Shown here: piece after piece, positions 7,476 through 17,551 of the stretch
How positions within the stretch are numbered: position 1 is the first letter of the stretch
How the letters are laid out: every line of letters starts with the position of its first letter
DNA from: Comamonas sp. JUb58
Lineage (GTDB): Bacteria > Pseudomonadota > Gammaproteobacteria > Burkholderiales > Burkholderiaceae_C
Length of the DNA: 64,000 nt
Direction of reading: 5' to 3'
Assembly (NCBI RefSeq): GCF_004364775.1
Contig: NZ_SOAL01000027.1
Location: forward strand, 1-64,000
Program-made: the position numbers and the translations under genes
Notes under the pieces: model-generated
Seen by the model: only the letters and a program-made list of their open reading frames with translations
The model's database searches: none
What the model was told of the DNA's origin: nothing

Positions 7476-9092
7476 TCACTCCCACTCAATCGTCGCAGGC
7501 GGCTTGCTCGACACATCATAAGTAACGCGATTGATCCCGCGCACTTCATTGATGATCCGGTTCGACACCCGCTTGAGCAGGCCATAAGGCAGTTCAGCCC
7601 AGTCGGCCGTCATGAAGTCGCTGGTCTGCACGGCGCGCAGCGCCACGACGTAGTCGTAGGTGCGGCCGTCGCCCATCACGCCCACGCTCTTGACGGGCAG
7701 GAAGACGGTGAAGGCCTGGCTGGTCAGGTCGTACCAGGTCTTGCCGGTGGCGTCGTCCACCCAGTTGTTCAGCTCTTCGATGAAGATGGCGTCGGCGCGG
7801 CGCAGCAGGTCGGCGTATTCCTTTTTCACTTCACCCAGGATACGCACACCCAGGCCTGGGCCGGGGAACGGATGGCGGTAGACCATGCCACGGGGCAAGC
7901 CGAGGGCCACGCCCAACTCGCGCACTTCGTCCTTGAACAGGTCGCGCAGCGGTTCGAGCAGCTTCAGGCCCAGTTGCTCTGGCAGGCCGCCCACGTTGTG
8001 GTGGCTCTTGATGGTGACGGCCTTCTTGCTCTTGGCGCCGCCGGACTCGATCACGTCGGGGTAGATGGTGCCCTGGGCCAGGAAGGTGGCGCCCTTGTGG
8101 CCGCCGTCGCCCGCCTTCAGCTTGGCAGCCTCGGCCTTGAACACGTCGACAAACAGGCCGCCGATGATCTTGCGCTTGGCTTCTGGCTCGCTCACGCCAG
8201 CGAGCTTGCCGAGGAACAGGTCGGAGGCATCGACGCGGATGACCTTGGCGTGGAGCTTGCCTTCGAACATCTCCATGACCATGTCGCCTTCGTTGAGGCG
8301 CAGCAGGCCGTGGTCCACAAACACGCAGGTCAGCTGGTCGCCAATGGCGCGGTGGATCAGCGCGGCAGCGACGGAAGAATCAACACCGCCGGACAGGCCC
8401 AGAATCACCTCTTCATCACCGACTTGCTCGCGGATCTTGGCCACGGCTTCTTCGATGTAGTCGCCCATGATCCAGTCGGCCTGGGTGGCGCAGATGTCGA
8501 GCACAAAGCGGTTGAGCAAGGCCTGGCCTTGCACGGTGTGCGTCACCTCGGGGTGGAACTGCACCGCGTAGTAGCGGCGGGCTTCATCGGCCATGCCGGC
8601 GATGGGGCAGGATGGCGTCGATGCCATGACCTTGAAGCCTGGTGGCAGCTCGGTGACCTTGTCGCCGTGGCTCATCCAGACCTTGAGCATGCCGTGGCCT
8701 TCGGGGGTGACGAAGTCTTCAATGCCCTTGAGCAGTTCGGTATGGCCATGGGCGCGCACTTCGGCGTAGCCAAACTCGCGGCTGTTGGAGCCTTCGACCT
8801 TGCCGCCCAGCTGGGTGGCCATGGTCTGCATGCCGTAGCAGATGCCCAGCACGGGAATGCCCAGCTCGAACACGGCATCCGGTGCGCGGTCGTCCACTTC
8901 GTAGACGCTGGCATGGCTGCCGGACAGGATCACGCCCTTGAGCTTGCCGTCTGCGGCAAACTCGCGCACCCAGTCGCTGCTCACATCGCAGGGATGCACT
9001 TCGCAGTAGACATGGGCTTCGCGCACGCGGCGGGCGATCAGTTGGGTGACTTGGGAGCCAAAGTCAAGGATGAGGATCTTGTCGTGTTGCAT
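7476..9092 (-). CDS. guaA: GMP synthase (glutamine-hydrolysing)
   Basis: 538 residues, full length. It converts XMP, glutamine and ATP to GMP, the last step of guanine nucleotide synthesis. The N-terminal amidotransferase domain has GICYGMQ with the nucleophile near residue 85 and VQFHPEV near 180. The ATP pyrophosphatase domain has the PP-loop [13 protein letters not shown] near residue 235. The C-terminal dimerisation domain ends in [10 protein letters not shown], as in this family. guaB lies 1.6 kb upstream on the same strand, but a toxin-antitoxin pair and a DIP1984-type gene separate them, so the two are unlikely to form one tight operon. Confidence 0.98.
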   Translation of the reverse strand: MQHDKILILDFGSQVTQLIARRVREAHVYCEVHPCDVSSDWVREFAADGKLKGVILSGSHASVYEVDDRAPDAVFELGIPVLGICYGMQTMATQLGGKVEGSNSREFGYAEVRAHGHTELLKGIEDFVTPEGHGMLKVWMSHGDKVTELPPGFKVMASTPSCPIAGMADEARRYYAVQFHPEVTHTVQGQALLNRFVLDICATQADWIMGDYIEEAVAKIREQVGDEEVILGLSGGVDSSVAAALIHRAIGDQLTCVFVDHGLLRLNEGDMVMEMFEGKLHAKVIRVDASDLFLGKLAGVSEPEAKRKIIGGLFVDVFKAEAAKLKAGDGGHKGATFLAQGTIYPDVIESGGAKSKKAVTIKSHHNVGGLPEQLGLKLLEPLRDLFKDEVRELGVALGLPRGMVYRHPFPGPGLGVRILGEVKKEYADLLRRADAIFIEELNNWVDDATGKTWYDLTSQAFTVFLPVKSVGVMGDGRTYDYVVALRAVQTSDFMTADWAELPYGLLKRVSNRIINEVRGINRVTYDVSSKPPATIEWE

Positions 9093-9137
9093 AGCAGGAT
9101 CGTTGGGTTTGGATGGAGAAAAAACGGGGTGGATGGG

Positions 9138-9584
9138 TCAAAAATCGTCGGCGGCCAGCACGGTGATTCCGCATTGGCGCGCTGCTGCCACTTGCGCCGC
9201 ATCAAAACTGGCCAGCGGCAAGCGCAGCGACTGCGCCAGCCACAGATAGGCGGCATCGTAGACCGGCAGACCAGTGGCCAGGGCCACATCCAGCACGGCC
9301 TTGTGCTGGGCGGGTGCCAGCTCATGCAGCTCTACCCGGTGGCGTATGGCATCGAGCACGCCCCAGAGGCCTTCAACACTGCTCAGCGGGATACGGCCGC
9401 TGTTGGCACCGGTAGCGACCAGGTTGCTGCATTCCCAGAACCAGAGGTTGGGCGCTTGTGGGTCCACCTCATGGCGGCGAATGCGGGCATAGAGGCGCTG
9501 GGTATGGCTGCTCGCCGCTTCGGGCAGCAGCCAGGCTGCGGTGACCGAGGCATCGAGCACAAAGGCGCTGAAAGCGGCGCTCAT
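9138..9584 (-). CDS. PIN-domain toxin, VapC-like
   Basis: 148 residues. A PIN-type nuclease fold is suggested by FVLDASVTAAWLLPE at the N-terminus (first acidic residue and the following Ala/Trp pattern), an internal ECSN segment, and YDAAYLWLAQ with LASFDAA near the C-terminus. The acidic residues are those that bind metal in VapC ribonucleases. The start overlaps the antitoxin stop by four bases, so the two are translationally coupled. It lies between guaA and the rest of the guaB region. The RNA target cannot be predicted. Confidence 0.88.
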   Translation of the reverse strand: MSAAFSAFVLDASVTAAWLLPEAASSHTQRLYARIRRHEVDPQAPNLWFWECSNLVATGANSGRIPLSSVEGLWGVLDAIRHRVELHELAPAQHKAVLDVALATGLPVYDAAYLWLAQSLRLPLASFDAAQVAAARQCGITVLAADDF

Positions 9585-9841
9585 ACAGCGCTCCTGCCGC
9601 TGCGGCGCAGCTGGGGGACCGAATCCGCCTCGGGCGGCGGCGCGATGCTGGCCTGCAAGGCCTCAATCTGCGCCAGCTCACGGGCAATCTGTTCGTCGGT
9701 GATCACCGGCTTGCGCCGCATCGGCAGCATGCGCACCACTTCCTTGCCGTGGCGCGTGATGCGCACTTCCTCGCCCTGCTCGACCAATTCGACCAGAGCA
9801 GAAAAACGGGTTTTGGCTTCGTAGATACCGACGCTGTGCAT
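9581..9841 (-). CDS. Phd/YefM-family antitoxin
   Basis: About 86 residues starting MHSVGIYEAKTRFSALVELV, the conserved N-terminal DNA-binding part of Phd/YefM antitoxins; the segment GEEVRITRHGKEVVRMLP is also typical. The C-terminal tail is charged then Pro-rich and probably wraps the toxin. ATG at 9841 fits the family better than an in-frame TTG at 9856. It is paired with the PIN toxin by a four-base overlap. Repeated motifs just upstream look like its autoregulatory operator. Confidence 0.88.
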   Translation of the reverse strand: MHSVGIYEAKTRFSALVELVEQGEEVRITRHGKEVVRMLPMRRKPVITDEQIARELAQIEALQASIAPPPEADSVPQLRRSGRSAV

Positions 9842-9861
9842 GGAAGTAGCTGACAAAAAAA

Positions 9862-9929
9862 ATCTGGCCTGAACATCAATTCAGACCAGATTCTATCATT
9901 CAGACCAGTTTTATGCCAACAGACCAGAA
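9862..9929. promoter_or_regulatory. Repeated operator upstream of the Phd/VapC-like pair
   Basis: The core CAGACCAG occurs three times in direct orientation (within 9880-9891, 9899-9910 and 9919-9929). A degenerate inverted copy, ATCTGGCCTGA, lies at 9862-9872. The spacing of about 19-20 bases puts the three direct copies roughly two helical turns apart. The array sits immediately upstream of the antitoxin start, as expected for cooperative autorepression by a Phd-toxin complex. Confidence 0.65.
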
Positions 9930-10216
9930 TTGAAGGGGTTTTGGCTGTGGCCTTTTGTGGCGCAGCAAGGGTTGTTGTCACAAGAGGGAGGAGCGCCGCG
10001 TCAGTGCAAGGTAGTGAGGTATACGCTGTCAAAGGTGCAGGGTGCGTGGTTCCGGGCTGATGGGTAAGCCGTGTATTGAGCACGTTTGCGCTGCCCTCCG
10101 CGCATCCAGAGGGACCCAGTATGTTTTCAACCCCCTGGCTCCCGGCCGGGGTCTTTGCACTCGCCCGTGGCGCTCCAAAAAACTAGATGCTGATTCCTTG
10201 TTGCGTTGGTGAACGG
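9930..10216. other. Intergenic stretch without a recognisable gene
   Basis: About 290 bases between the operator array and the DIP1984-type gene. Short open frames here have no conserved features or ribosome sites. It presumably holds the promoter of the toxin-antitoxin pair at its left edge. Confidence 0.5.
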
Positions 10217-10675
10217 CTATGCCGCCACATCGACCTGCCAATTGGCCGATTGCAGCACCACATTGGTCTCGCGGATGCGGCGCGACAGGTCATCGGCCTG
10301 CTTTTGCAAGCTGGCTACATTGATCTGCGGCAGCCATTTGATCTCGCGCTGGCTGTAGCGGTCCACATCCTTGTGCGTGGCGGCGATGGTGGCGACCAGC
10401 AGCGAATGCTGGGCGACCAGGGTATCGCGCTCGGCCAGGATGTCGGCCAGCAGACGGCCATCGGCCAAGCGGGCCGTCTCATTGGCGGTGTTGATGGCGC
10501 GCACCAGCTGCTGCTGCGCCAGCAAGGCCGAGGTGGCCTCGGCCAGTAGGTCTTCTACCCGCTCCTTGGGCTGCTCGCCCTCTTGCACGATGGCATTGCG
10601 CGCAATGCGTTCACGCAAGGAGAGCAGCTTTTTCTTGTGGTCGGCGCGGAGCAACAAGGCTTCGGCAAGCTTCAT
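10217..10675 (-). CDS. DIP1984 family protein
   Basis: 152 residues from ATG 10675, which has AAGGAA seven bases ahead; a longer frame is open upstream but lacks this site. The sequence starts MKLAEALLLRADHKKK and is almost entirely helical with coiled-coil character. It includes NTANETARL, a central LLADILAERDTL and the family motif RYSQREIKWLPQINVASLQKQADDL. The family is sometimes annotated as septicolysin-like, but no activity is established. It lies just downstream of guaB on the same strand and may be co-transcribed. Confidence 0.8.
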   Translation of the reverse strand: MKLAEALLLRADHKKKLLSLRERIARNAIVQEGEQPKERVEDLLAEATSALLAQQQLVRAINTANETARLADGRLLADILAERDTLVAQHSLLVATIAATHKDVDRYSQREIKWLPQINVASLQKQADDLSRRIRETNVVLQSANWQVDVAA

Positions 10676-10734
10676 CGGCATTCCTTGGAAGGCGTTCAAA
10701 AAATGGCTGCCAGCGGCAGCCATTCTCAGGACCA

Positions 10735-12210
10735 TCAGTCAGCGCGGTAGTTTGGCGCTTCCTTGGTGATCTGCACATCATGCACGTGCGACTCACGGAT
10801 GCCTGCTGCGGTGATTTCCACAAACTCGGCCTTCTCGTTCATCTCGGCAATCGATGCGCAACCGCAGTAGCCCATGGATGCGCGCACGCCGCCTGCCATT
10901 TGGTAGACGATGGCAACCATCGAGCCCTTGTAAGGCACGCGGCCTTCAATGCCCTCGGGCACCAGCTTGTCGGCATTGGGGTTGCCGGTGCTCGATTCCT
11001 GGAAGTAGCGGTCGGCCGAGCCTTGCTGCATCGCGCCGATCGAACCCATGCCACGGTAGCTCTTGTACGAGCGGCCTTGGTAGAGGATCACTTCGCCAGG
11101 GGCCTCTTCGGTACCCGCAAACATGCCGCCCATCATGATGGTGGATGCGCCAGCGGCCAGTGCCTTGGAGATATCGCCCGAGAAGCGGATACCGCCGTCA
11201 GCGATCAAGGGCACGCCCGTGCCTTGCAAGGCCTGGGCCACGCTGTCGACAGCCATGATCTGGGGCACGCCCACACCGGCCACGATACGGGTGGTGCAGA
11301 TGGAGCCAGGGCCGATACCGACCTTGACCGCATCAGCGCCCGCTTCAACCAGCGCCAGCGCTGCTGCGCCGGTGGCAATGTTTCCGCCGATCACATCGAC
11401 CTGGGGGTAGTTTTGCTTGACCCAGCGCACGCGCTCGATCACGCCACGGCTGTGGCCGTGGGCGGTGTCCACCACCAGGGCGTCCACACCGGCCTTGACC
11501 AGCAGGTCCACGCGCTCTTCGGTACCAGCGCCCACGCCCACTGCTGCAGCGACGCGCAGACGGCCAGCACGGTCACGTGCGGCATTGGGGAAGGTGGTTT
11601 GCTTGGTAATGTCCTTGACGGTGATCAGGCCCTTGAGTTCAAAGGCATCGTTCACCACCAGAATGCGCTCAAGCTTGTGCTTGTTGAGCAAAGCCTTGGC
11701 AGCGGCGGGCGTGGTGTCGTCTTTTTCGTTGACGGTCACCAGCTTGTCGCGCGGCGTCATGATGTCGCGCGCCTTGACGTCGTAGCGGGTCTCGAAGCGC
11801 AGATCGCGGCTGGTCACGATACCGACCACCTTGCCGCCGTCGCAGACGGGGAAGCCGGAGATGCCTCGCTCGTCGGACAGCTGCATGATCTGCAGCACAG
11901 TGTGCTCAGGCGTGATCACCACCGGGTCGTGCACCACGCCCGATTCATGGCGCTTGACCTTGGAGACCTCGGCAGCTTGCTGCTCGGCGGTCATGTTCTT
12001 GTGGATCACACCAATACCGCCCTCTTGGGCGATGGCAATCGCCAGTCTGGCTTCCGTCACCGTGTCCATGGCGGCAGACACCAGCGGCAGGTTCAGGCGG
12101 ATATTGCGGGAAAATTGGGTGGCGAGAGAGACGTCCTTGGGCAGGACTTGGGAGTATGCGGGCACCAGCAACACATCGTCGAAGGTGAGCGCTTTTCCGA
12201 TCAGGCGCAT
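10735..12210 (-). CDS. guaB: Inosine-5'-monophosphate dehydrogenase
   Basis: 491 residues, normal length. It oxidises IMP to XMP with NAD, the committed step to guanine nucleotides, and feeds GuaA encoded downstream. Two CBS domains occupy residues ~95-205. The catalytic loop GPGSICTTR lies near residue 300. The flap region has the GSADRYFQE segment and the C-terminal end is complete. The start is well placed, and the gene is divergent from a DUF4124 gene. Confidence 0.98.
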   Translation of the reverse strand: MRLIGKALTFDDVLLVPAYSQVLPKDVSLATQFSRNIRLNLPLVSAAMDTVTEARLAIAIAQEGGIGVIHKNMTAEQQAAEVSKVKRHESGVVHDPVVITPEHTVLQIMQLSDERGISGFPVCDGGKVVGIVTSRDLRFETRYDVKARDIMTPRDKLVTVNEKDDTTPAAAKALLNKHKLERILVVNDAFELKGLITVKDITKQTTFPNAARDRAGRLRVAAAVGVGAGTEERVDLLVKAGVDALVVDTAHGHSRGVIERVRWVKQNYPQVDVIGGNIATGAAALALVEAGADAVKVGIGPGSICTTRIVAGVGVPQIMAVDSVAQALQGTGVPLIADGGIRFSGDISKALAAGASTIMMGGMFAGTEEAPGEVILYQGRSYKSYRGMGSIGAMQQGSADRYFQESSTGNPNADKLVPEGIEGRVPYKGSMVAIVYQMAGGVRASMGYCGCASIAEMNEKAEFVEITAAGIRESHVHDVQITKEAPNYRAD

Positions 12211-12354
12211 TGTGAAGGCTCCAAAAAAAGGATTCTACCGTCTTTTGTAAGCAGCTTGCAGGGCATGCCTATGACATCCCCTCAACTCCAGGTTGTTATC
12301 TCTAACCAACAACTTCATCGGCCACTGACAATCGGCAGGCTACACTCGCCTTCT

Positions 12355-12933
12355 ATGAAACTCATCAAGCTGCTCCTGCTCACGGTAGCCATTGGCATTG
12401 GCGCTCCCGCCATGGCCCAGTGGCAATGGATCGACAAAGATGGCCGCAAGGTCTTCAGCGATCGACCACCAGGGCTGGACGTGCCAGAGAAAAACATCGT
12501 CAAGCGCCCCAAGGGTTATGGCGCACTCAAGGGCGTGCAGTCCTCGGGCACCGGCCCTGCACTGCGCGATGTGGCGCCCGCCCCGCAGGATGGCGAGGCC
12601 AGCGATGGCGCAGTAGCGCCGGCCCCCGCTGCTGCCGCAGCACCCGCCAGCGGCGCCCCGGCTGCCAAGGCCCCTAGCGGCAAAGACAAAGAACTGGAAG
12701 CCAAGAAGGCAGCCGACGCCAAAGCCAAGGCCGATGCCGAAGCCGCGGAAAAAGCCAAGCAGGCAGCCGCCAAGGCGGACAACTGCAAACGTGCCCAGCA
12801 GGCCAAGGCCATGTACGACACCGGCAAGGCAGTGCGTGTACCCAATGAAAAGGGCGAGATGGTGTTCCAGAACGACGAGCAGCGTGCCGCCGAGATCAAG
12901 CGCACCGATGACGTGATCTTCAACAACTGCTGA
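12355..12933 (+). CDS. DUF4124 domain-containing exported protein
   Basis: 192 residues from ATG 12355. A signal peptide (MKLIKLLLLTVAIGIGAPAMA) is cleaved before QWQWIDKDGRKVFSDRPPG, the classic DUF4124 motif. A low-complexity Ala/Pro/Lys segment with coiled-coil character spans residues ~80-140. A C-terminal part with two cysteines (DNCKRAQ, and the final FNNC) suggests a periplasmic disulfide. The family is common in betaproteobacterial envelopes; no function is established. It ends at a shared terminator. Confidence 0.85.
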   Translation: MKLIKLLLLTVAIGIGAPAMAQWQWIDKDGRKVFSDRPPGLDVPEKNIVKRPKGYGALKGVQSSGTGPALRDVAPAPQDGEASDGAVAPAPAAAAAPASGAPAAKAPSGKDKELEAKKAADAKAKADAEAAEKAKQAAAKADNCKRAQQAKAMYDTGKAVRVPNEKGEMVFQNDEQRAAEIKRTDDVIFNNC

Positions 12934-12950
12934 TCAGCCCCCTACTCGCC

Positions 12951-12979
12951 AAAAAGCCAAGCAGATGCTTGGCTTTTTT
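12951..12979. terminator. Bidirectional terminator
   Basis: A stem of AAAAAGCCAAGCA with TGCTTGGCTTTTT and a two-base loop lies between the converging DUF4124 and RnfH-like genes. A- and T-runs on both sides let it serve both strands. Confidence 0.85.
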
Positions 12980-12998
12980 CATGGTGCGATGCTTGCAA

Positions 12999-13355
12999 TC
13001 AGGCGCCGTAACCGGCCTTGGACTGCGGCTTGCGCCTAGCAAACAGGCCGGTGCCGCGCGCGCCCTGCTTGGCAAAGCGCTCGCGGCGGGCCTTCTTGGG
13101 GTCGACCTTGAGAGCTTCGTACAGCTCCACCCGGTCCCCATCGGCCAGCAGCTGGCTGCGCGGCCGCACCCGGCCCCAGATGCCGGCATCCTGCGCATCG
13201 GCAAACACCTGGCCGCTCTGATGGCCAGCCGCTGCCAGGGCCTGGGCCAGGTTGGCACCGGCTGGCAGCTGCAGTTGCACGGTCTGCGGCTGGCCGTTCC
13301 GGGCCCAGACCACCTCGATCTGCATCAGCGCCGTGCCCGCTGCGGTATCAGCCAT
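12999..13355 (-). CDS. RnfH family ubiquitin-like protein
   Basis: 118 residues from ATG 13355, which overlaps the end of the upstream RatA-like gene by eight bases and has GAGAAG as ribosome site. The central part is a beta-grasp domain: IEVVWA, QLQLPAGANLAQAL, GIWGRVRPRSQLLADGDRVELYEALKVDPKKARRERF in order. The last of these contains the RnfH signature. The C-terminus is basic. The ratA-rnfH pair next to smpB is conserved in proteobacteria; the biochemical role of RnfH is not settled. Confidence 0.9.
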   Translation of the reverse strand: MADTAAGTALMQIEVVWARNGQPQTVQLQLPAGANLAQALAAAGHQSGQVFADAQDAGIWGRVRPRSQLLADGDRVELYEALKVDPKKARRERFAKQGARGTGLFARRKPQSKAGYGA

Positions 13356-13788
13356 AGATCTTCTCGGCCCGTTGGATGAAGGCATCCATCATCGTCGCGG
13401 CGATCTTGTCAAAAATGGGGCCGACCACGGCGGCCAGCGCCATGCTGTCAAAGCCGTAGCTCAGGCTCAGCGATACCTTGCAGGCGCGCTGGCTGCCGTC
13501 ACCCACCGGCTCAAAGCGCCAATCGCCCTGCAGTTGCGAGAACGGGCCTTTGACCAGGGCCATCTGCAGGCGCTTGCCCGGCTCATAGGTGTTGCGGGTG
13601 ACAAAGGATTTTTTGATGCCGGCCAGCGCAATGCCTACCTCGGCGGTCACGCCGTCGTCGTGCTGTTCGAGCACGCGGGCGTGGTCACACCAGGGCAGAA
13701 AATCTGGGTAGCGCGGCACATCGGCCACGAGATCGAACATCTCCTGGGGGCTGTACCAGATCAGGACGGACTTGTTGACAGTTTTCAT
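13348..13788 (-). CDS. ratA: RatA/Coq10-type START-domain protein
   Basis: 146 residues from ATG 13788 (MKTVNKSVLIWYSPQEMFDLVADV). The SRPBCC fold shows the conserved PDFLPWCDHARV segment and a long C-terminal helix ending AEKIYG. Relatives are annotated as RatA toxins in E. coli and as ubiquinone-binding Coq10 homologues elsewhere; the latter role is better supported for the family as a whole. It is coupled to the RnfH-like gene by overlap and divergent from smpB, the usual arrangement. Confidence 0.9.
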   Translation of the reverse strand: MKTVNKSVLIWYSPQEMFDLVADVPRYPDFLPWCDHARVLEQHDDGVTAEVGIALAGIKKSFVTRNTYEPGKRLQMALVKGPFSQLQGDWRFEPVGDGSQRACKVSLSLSYGFDSMALAAVVGPIFDKIAATMMDAFIQRAEKIYG

Positions 13789-13925
13789 GCAGACAGGAGA
13801 GCGGGCCGCAGCAGCAAACCGGCTGCCGCCCGAAACATTCATAAAATCATAGACCAGAACAAAAAGCGCGGCCTCCAGCAGCCCTATGGACTTGGGAAAG
13901 CCGTTTTGCCCCTAATATTGCAATT

Positions 13926-14399
13926 ATGTCGAAGACGAACAACACCAACAGCCGCATAGCCGATAACAAGAAGGCTGCATTCAACTATTTCTTTGAGGAA
14001 CGCTTCGAAGCGGGCATGGTGCTGCATGGCTGGGAAGTCAAGGCGCTGCGCGAAGGCAAGGCCCAGCTGACCGATGGCTATGTGCTGGTCAAGAACGGCG
14101 AGCTCTTTCTGATGGGCTGCCAGATCAACCCGCTCAAGACCGCATCCACCCATGTGAGCCCCGATGCCGCACGCATCAAGAAGCTCTTGATGAAGAAGGA
14201 CGAGATCAAGCGCCTGATCGGCAAGGTCGAGCAAAAGGGCTACACCCTGGTTCCCATCAACTTGCACTGGAAAAACGGCCTGGCCAAATGCGATATCGCG
14301 CTGGCCAAGGGCAAGGCAGAGCACGACAAGCGCGACGTGATCAAGGACCGCGAAGGCAAGCGCGAGGTCGAGCGTGCGATGAAGGTGCACAACCGCTGA
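13926..14399 (+). CDS. smpB: SsrA-binding protein SmpB
   Basis: 157 residues. It binds tmRNA and delivers it to stalled ribosomes for trans-translation. The OB-fold core has [46 protein letters not shown] and [24 protein letters not shown], all family motifs. The basic tail [16 protein letters not shown] enters the ribosomal A site and is complete. No tmRNA gene is seen in the window. Confidence 0.98.
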   Translation: MSKTNNTNSRIADNKKAAFNYFFEERFEAGMVLHGWEVKALREGKAQLTDGYVLVKNGELFLMGCQINPLKTASTHVSPDAARIKKLLMKKDEIKRLIGKVEQKGYTLVPINLHWKNGLAKCDIALAKGKAEHDKRDVIKDREGKREVERAMKVHNR

Positions 14400-14487
14400 T
14401 CAGCGACAATCTCCGCGTAACTGCCATGGGGCCACCATCGCTGCTGGCCCTGTTTTTTTGCTCTCCCCCTCTAGTAGCGAGGTCCGC

Positions 14488-14865
14488 ATGGGAACTTGGT
14501 CACACGGCAATTTTGACAACGACGCAGCACTGGACTGGCTCGGCGACACCACCGGCCAGCTGATTGCAGAGATCCAGGAAGCGATGGCATCGCCCGACAG
14601 CATGCAGGCCGATGAGTGGGACGGCGATATCGTCCCCTGCCGTATCGAGCTGCTGTGCGTAATGGCAGAAAACGGCATGGCGCCGCGCTGGCCTGATCTG
14701 CAAGAGCTGCAGCAGTGGAAGCAAAGCTATTTGCGCGAATGGGACGGCAGCATCGACGAGCTGGACCCGGATGAGGACTACCGCCGGGACCGCCGCGAAA
14801 CCCTGGTCGCCACCTTTGACCGCATGCTGAAACTGGCCGCCGCCAGCGCCGAGGCCGAGCGCTGA
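14488..14865 (+). CDS. DUF4259 domain-containing protein
   Basis: 125 residues from ATG 14488, preceded by GAGG. The N-terminus MGTWSHGNFDNDAALDWLGD is the hallmark of DUF4259. The rest is acidic and helical. The family has no established function. A longer frame begins 30 bases upstream but would start in the intergenic region. Confidence 0.8.
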   Translation: MGTWSHGNFDNDAALDWLGDTTGQLIAEIQEAMASPDSMQADEWDGDIVPCRIELLCVMAENGMAPRWPDLQELQQWKQSYLREWDGSIDELDPDEDYRRDRRETLVATFDRMLKLAAASAEAER

Positions 14866-14954
14866 GGCCTGCGATATAGGGCGTCCGTCTGACACGGCCC
14901 CCCAGCAGCGCGGACTATATTGGTCAGCACCTACAACCAACCAGGGTGCTGTCT

Positions 14955-15365
14955 ATGTTCTCCAAGCTTGCTGTACTGGCCATTCCTCTGTCCGCCGTTC
15001 TTTTGACTGCCTGTGGCTCCATGCACCACAAGGGCCAGAAGGAAGCGGACGCCAGCACCCCGGTGCGCTCTGCCGATGGCGTGCTCGTCGGCCCCGATGG
15101 CCGTACGCTCTACACCTTCACCAAGGACACCGCAGGCAGCGGTGCCTCCACCTGCTACCAGCAATGCGCCACCAACTGGCCACCGCTGGGCGTAGCCGCC
15201 GGTGCCAAACCGATTGGCGACTTCAGCATCATCACCCGCACCGACAACACCCAGCAATGGGCCTACAAGGGCTGGCCGCTATACTACTTTGCGAAAGACA
15301 GCCAAGCAGGCGACAAGCGTGGCGACGGCATGGGCGGCGGTGTGTGGAAGCTGGCCAAGCCTTGA
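14955..15365 (+). CDS. Lipoprotein with COG4315-type secreted repeats
   Basis: 136 residues from ATG 14955. A signal peptide ends in the lipobox LLTAC, so the mature protein is lipid-anchored. Two copies of the secreted-repeat module follow: VLVGPDGRTLYTFTKDTAG with a CYQQCATNWPP cysteine pair, then QWAYKGWPLYYFAKDS with GDKRGDGMGGGVW. The fold is common in periplasmic lipoproteins of Burkholderiales; the function is not established. Confidence 0.85.
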   Translation: MFSKLAVLAIPLSAVLLTACGSMHHKGQKEADASTPVRSADGVLVGPDGRTLYTFTKDTAGSGASTCYQQCATNWPPLGVAAGAKPIGDFSIITRTDNTQQWAYKGWPLYYFAKDSQAGDKRGDGMGGGVWKLAKP

Positions 15366-15399
15366 TCGGCTAGCGTCCTTCCGCTTTAGCGCAAACAAC

Positions 15400-15425
15400 A
15401 AGAGGTGGCCCTGCGGCCACCTCTT
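15400..15425. terminator. Bidirectional terminator
   Basis: AAGAGGTGGCC and GGCCACCTCTT form an 11-bp stem with a four-base loop between the converging lipoprotein and oleate hydratase genes. Confidence 0.8.
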
Positions 15426-15455
15426 TGCATTGGGGCGCACCACCCAGCGTGGCGC

Positions 15456-17420
15456 TTATTTGGACTTGTCGCGCAGATTGCTGCTGTAGCGCTCCAGCCA
15501 GGCCGACAGCTTGCCGAACGCTTGGCCGCCCTTGCCCAGCAGCTGTGCCAGCTCCGACTCCGCGCGCTCGCGCAGGGTCTCGTCGTTCTCGGGCAGCGGC
15601 GGCAGGATGTGCGCGAAATAGGTCTTGCCCAGTACCCGGTGCAGCAGACGCTCGCCGACAAAGGGCTGGTTGCCGTTCAGTGCCCGCGCGCCCTTGATGA
15701 TGTTGCGGATGTCGTACTGCGTGGGGCTGATGTCGGGCACCTGCTTGGGCAGGCCCAGCAAGCTGTAGACGCCGATGCGCGCAGTGCGCACCGAGCTTTC
15801 CATCGTGAAGATGATGTCATTGCTGGTCTCGACAAACTGGCCGACCAAGGCCAGGTTGGTGCAGCCCTCGGGCACCACATGGGGCCTATCGCCGGCAGCG
15901 CGGGGCATGAACTGGGCCGTGATGTAGGGCATCAAGGCCAGGCGCACCTTGGTGTTGGCCGCCACGGCATCGATCTGGTCGGCAATGCCCAGGTGGTAGC
16001 ACAGCTCGGCCAGAATCTCGCGGCCCGTGCATTCGGGCATGGTCTTGGCCACAATGTTGCCCTTTTTGTCCATCAGCAGCGCATAGACCCAGAGCACCAG
16101 CACATCGCCGGGCTGGTCGGGGAAATGCGGCTGGCGGTTGCAGGTAAAGCTCATCACCCAGTTCGAATCGGTGAAGGTGATGATGCCGCCAGTCACCGTC
16201 TTGCCCGAGTAGGGATCGTTGACCGACAGCTCCTTGAGCTTGTCGATCAGCGGCGAGGGTTTGCAGGTCAAGGTGGCCGACTCCCACATCGAGCCCTTCA
16301 CATCGCCATAGAACTTCTCGGGCCGGCCAAACACTGGCGACTTGGCCGCCAGGCGCTTCCACAGGGTCCAGTCGCTGTCATCGCCCGGCTCCTCATTGCC
16401 ACGCGCCAGCACCGGCGCCGTGTCCAGGTCGCCATAGGCGGTGCCCTCGGTCATCGAGCCGGTCAGCGCAAACACTACGTCGTTGGGGCCGACATCAATC
16501 TGTACTTCCTGCCCGGCCGATTTGCAGCGGATCGCAGTGACCGTGCGGCTGCCCGCTTCCTCGCGCATGTCCAGGTCATAAGCGCGGGTGTTGAACTGCA
16601 CCTTCACGCCCTTGTCCTTGAGCATGCGCGTCAGGGGCACGACAAAGCTGTCGTACTGGTTGTACTTAGGAAACACCAGCGCCGACATGTCGGTCAGGCC
16701 ATCGATGGCGTCCAGAAAGCGGTGCATGTAGAGCTTCATCTCCAGCAGGCTTTGCCAGTTCTCAAACGCGAACATCGAGCGCCACAGGTACCAAAAATTG
16801 GTCTCCAGAAAACTGGCGGTGAAATAGGACTCAATGCTGATGTCGTCCAGCTCTTCCTTGCGCTTGAGCAGCAGCTTGACGATCTCCCACTGGTGCGCCT
16901 TGGTCAGGCCCAGGGTGGAGAAATCGCGGATCTTGCCCTGCTGGTGCATCAGCCGGGCCTTGGACCAGTTGGGGTCGTTGTCGTTGACGAAGCGGTACTC
17001 GTCGAGCACGCTGTAGCCCTCGGGCAGCTCCAGCGCCGGCACGTCCTGGAACAGGTCCCAGAAGTTGTCGTAGTTCCAGTTCATCTCGCGACCGCCGCGC
17101 ACGATGTAGCCCTGCTCGGCATTGCCCGCGCCGTCGAGCGAGCCGCCGGTCACATCCAAGGTATCCAGAATGGTGATGTCTTCGCCGGCCATGCCGCCGT
17201 CGCGGATCATGTAGAAGGCAGCCGCCAGGCCGGCAATGCCGCTGCCGATGATCCAGGCCTTGCGCCCTGCTACCGGCGCGCCCAGCACCGGCCGGTTGCG
17301 CATATAGGCGCCCATCATGTCCGGTGGTGGCAGGCTGTCTTGGGGGCCCTTGCGCCAAAAGCCTTCGCCGATATTGGCCTCCACACGGATCGAGGAAGCC
17401 TGGGAGTCTGCATGCGTCAT
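15456..17420 (-). CDS. ohyA: Oleate hydratase (FAD-dependent, myosin-cross-reactive antigen family)
   Basis: About 654 residues. It adds water to the cis-9 double bond of oleate and similar fatty acids, giving 10-hydroxy acids. The FAD-binding fold has the motif [19 protein letters not shown] near residue 50. The region [16 protein letters not shown] holds residues important for catalysis and FAD contact in the family. Length matches family members. ATG 17420 has AAAGG upstream; an equally possible start is 17435. It is the distal gene beside an acyl-CoA catabolism cluster on the same strand, which fits use of unsaturated fatty acids; membrane-lipid detoxification is the alternative. Confidence 0.93.
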   Translation of the reverse strand: MTHADSQASSIRVEANIGEGFWRKGPQDSLPPPDMMGAYMRNRPVLGAPVAGRKAWIIGSGIAGLAAAFYMIRDGGMAGEDITILDTLDVTGGSLDGAGNAEQGYIVRGGREMNWNYDNFWDLFQDVPALELPEGYSVLDEYRFVNDNDPNWSKARLMHQQGKIRDFSTLGLTKAHQWEIVKLLLKRKEELDDISIESYFTASFLETNFWYLWRSMFAFENWQSLLEMKLYMHRFLDAIDGLTDMSALVFPKYNQYDSFVVPLTRMLKDKGVKVQFNTRAYDLDMREEAGSRTVTAIRCKSAGQEVQIDVGPNDVVFALTGSMTEGTAYGDLDTAPVLARGNEEPGDDSDWTLWKRLAAKSPVFGRPEKFYGDVKGSMWESATLTCKPSPLIDKLKELSVNDPYSGKTVTGGIITFTDSNWVMSFTCNRQPHFPDQPGDVLVLWVYALLMDKKGNIVAKTMPECTGREILAELCYHLGIADQIDAVAANTKVRLALMPYITAQFMPRAAGDRPHVVPEGCTNLALVGQFVETSNDIIFTMESSVRTARIGVYSLLGLPKQVPDISPTQYDIRNIIKGARALNGNQPFVGERLLHRVLGKTYFAHILPPLPENDETLRERAESELAQLLGKGGQAFGKLSAWLERYSSNLRDKSK

Positions 17421-17551
17421 GGTCTTGCCTTTCATGGATACCTGAGGATCACATGCCGAGGTATAGCACAGCCACTCCCAAGGCCCTTTGACAGACGGCA
17501 AGGGCCTACGTATTCACGCAGGCCCTTATCTTGTTGGCTGACCGGATCGGC

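Noticed and set aside
7872..9824. Very long plus-strand frame antisense to guaA and the toxin-antitoxin pair
   Set aside because: His/Ala/Gly-rich composition typical of the complement of a GC-rich gene; guaA on the other strand is certain.
13348..13788. RatA-like gene as part of a toxin-antitoxin system
   Set aside because: The annotated antitoxin neighbour of E. coli ratA is the RnfH-like protein, whose antitoxin role is not established; the Coq10-like role fits better.
17500..17526. AAGGGCCT/AGGCCCTT inverted repeat before oleate hydratase
   Set aside because: The stem is present but has a 12-base loop and no T-run; too weak to call a terminator.
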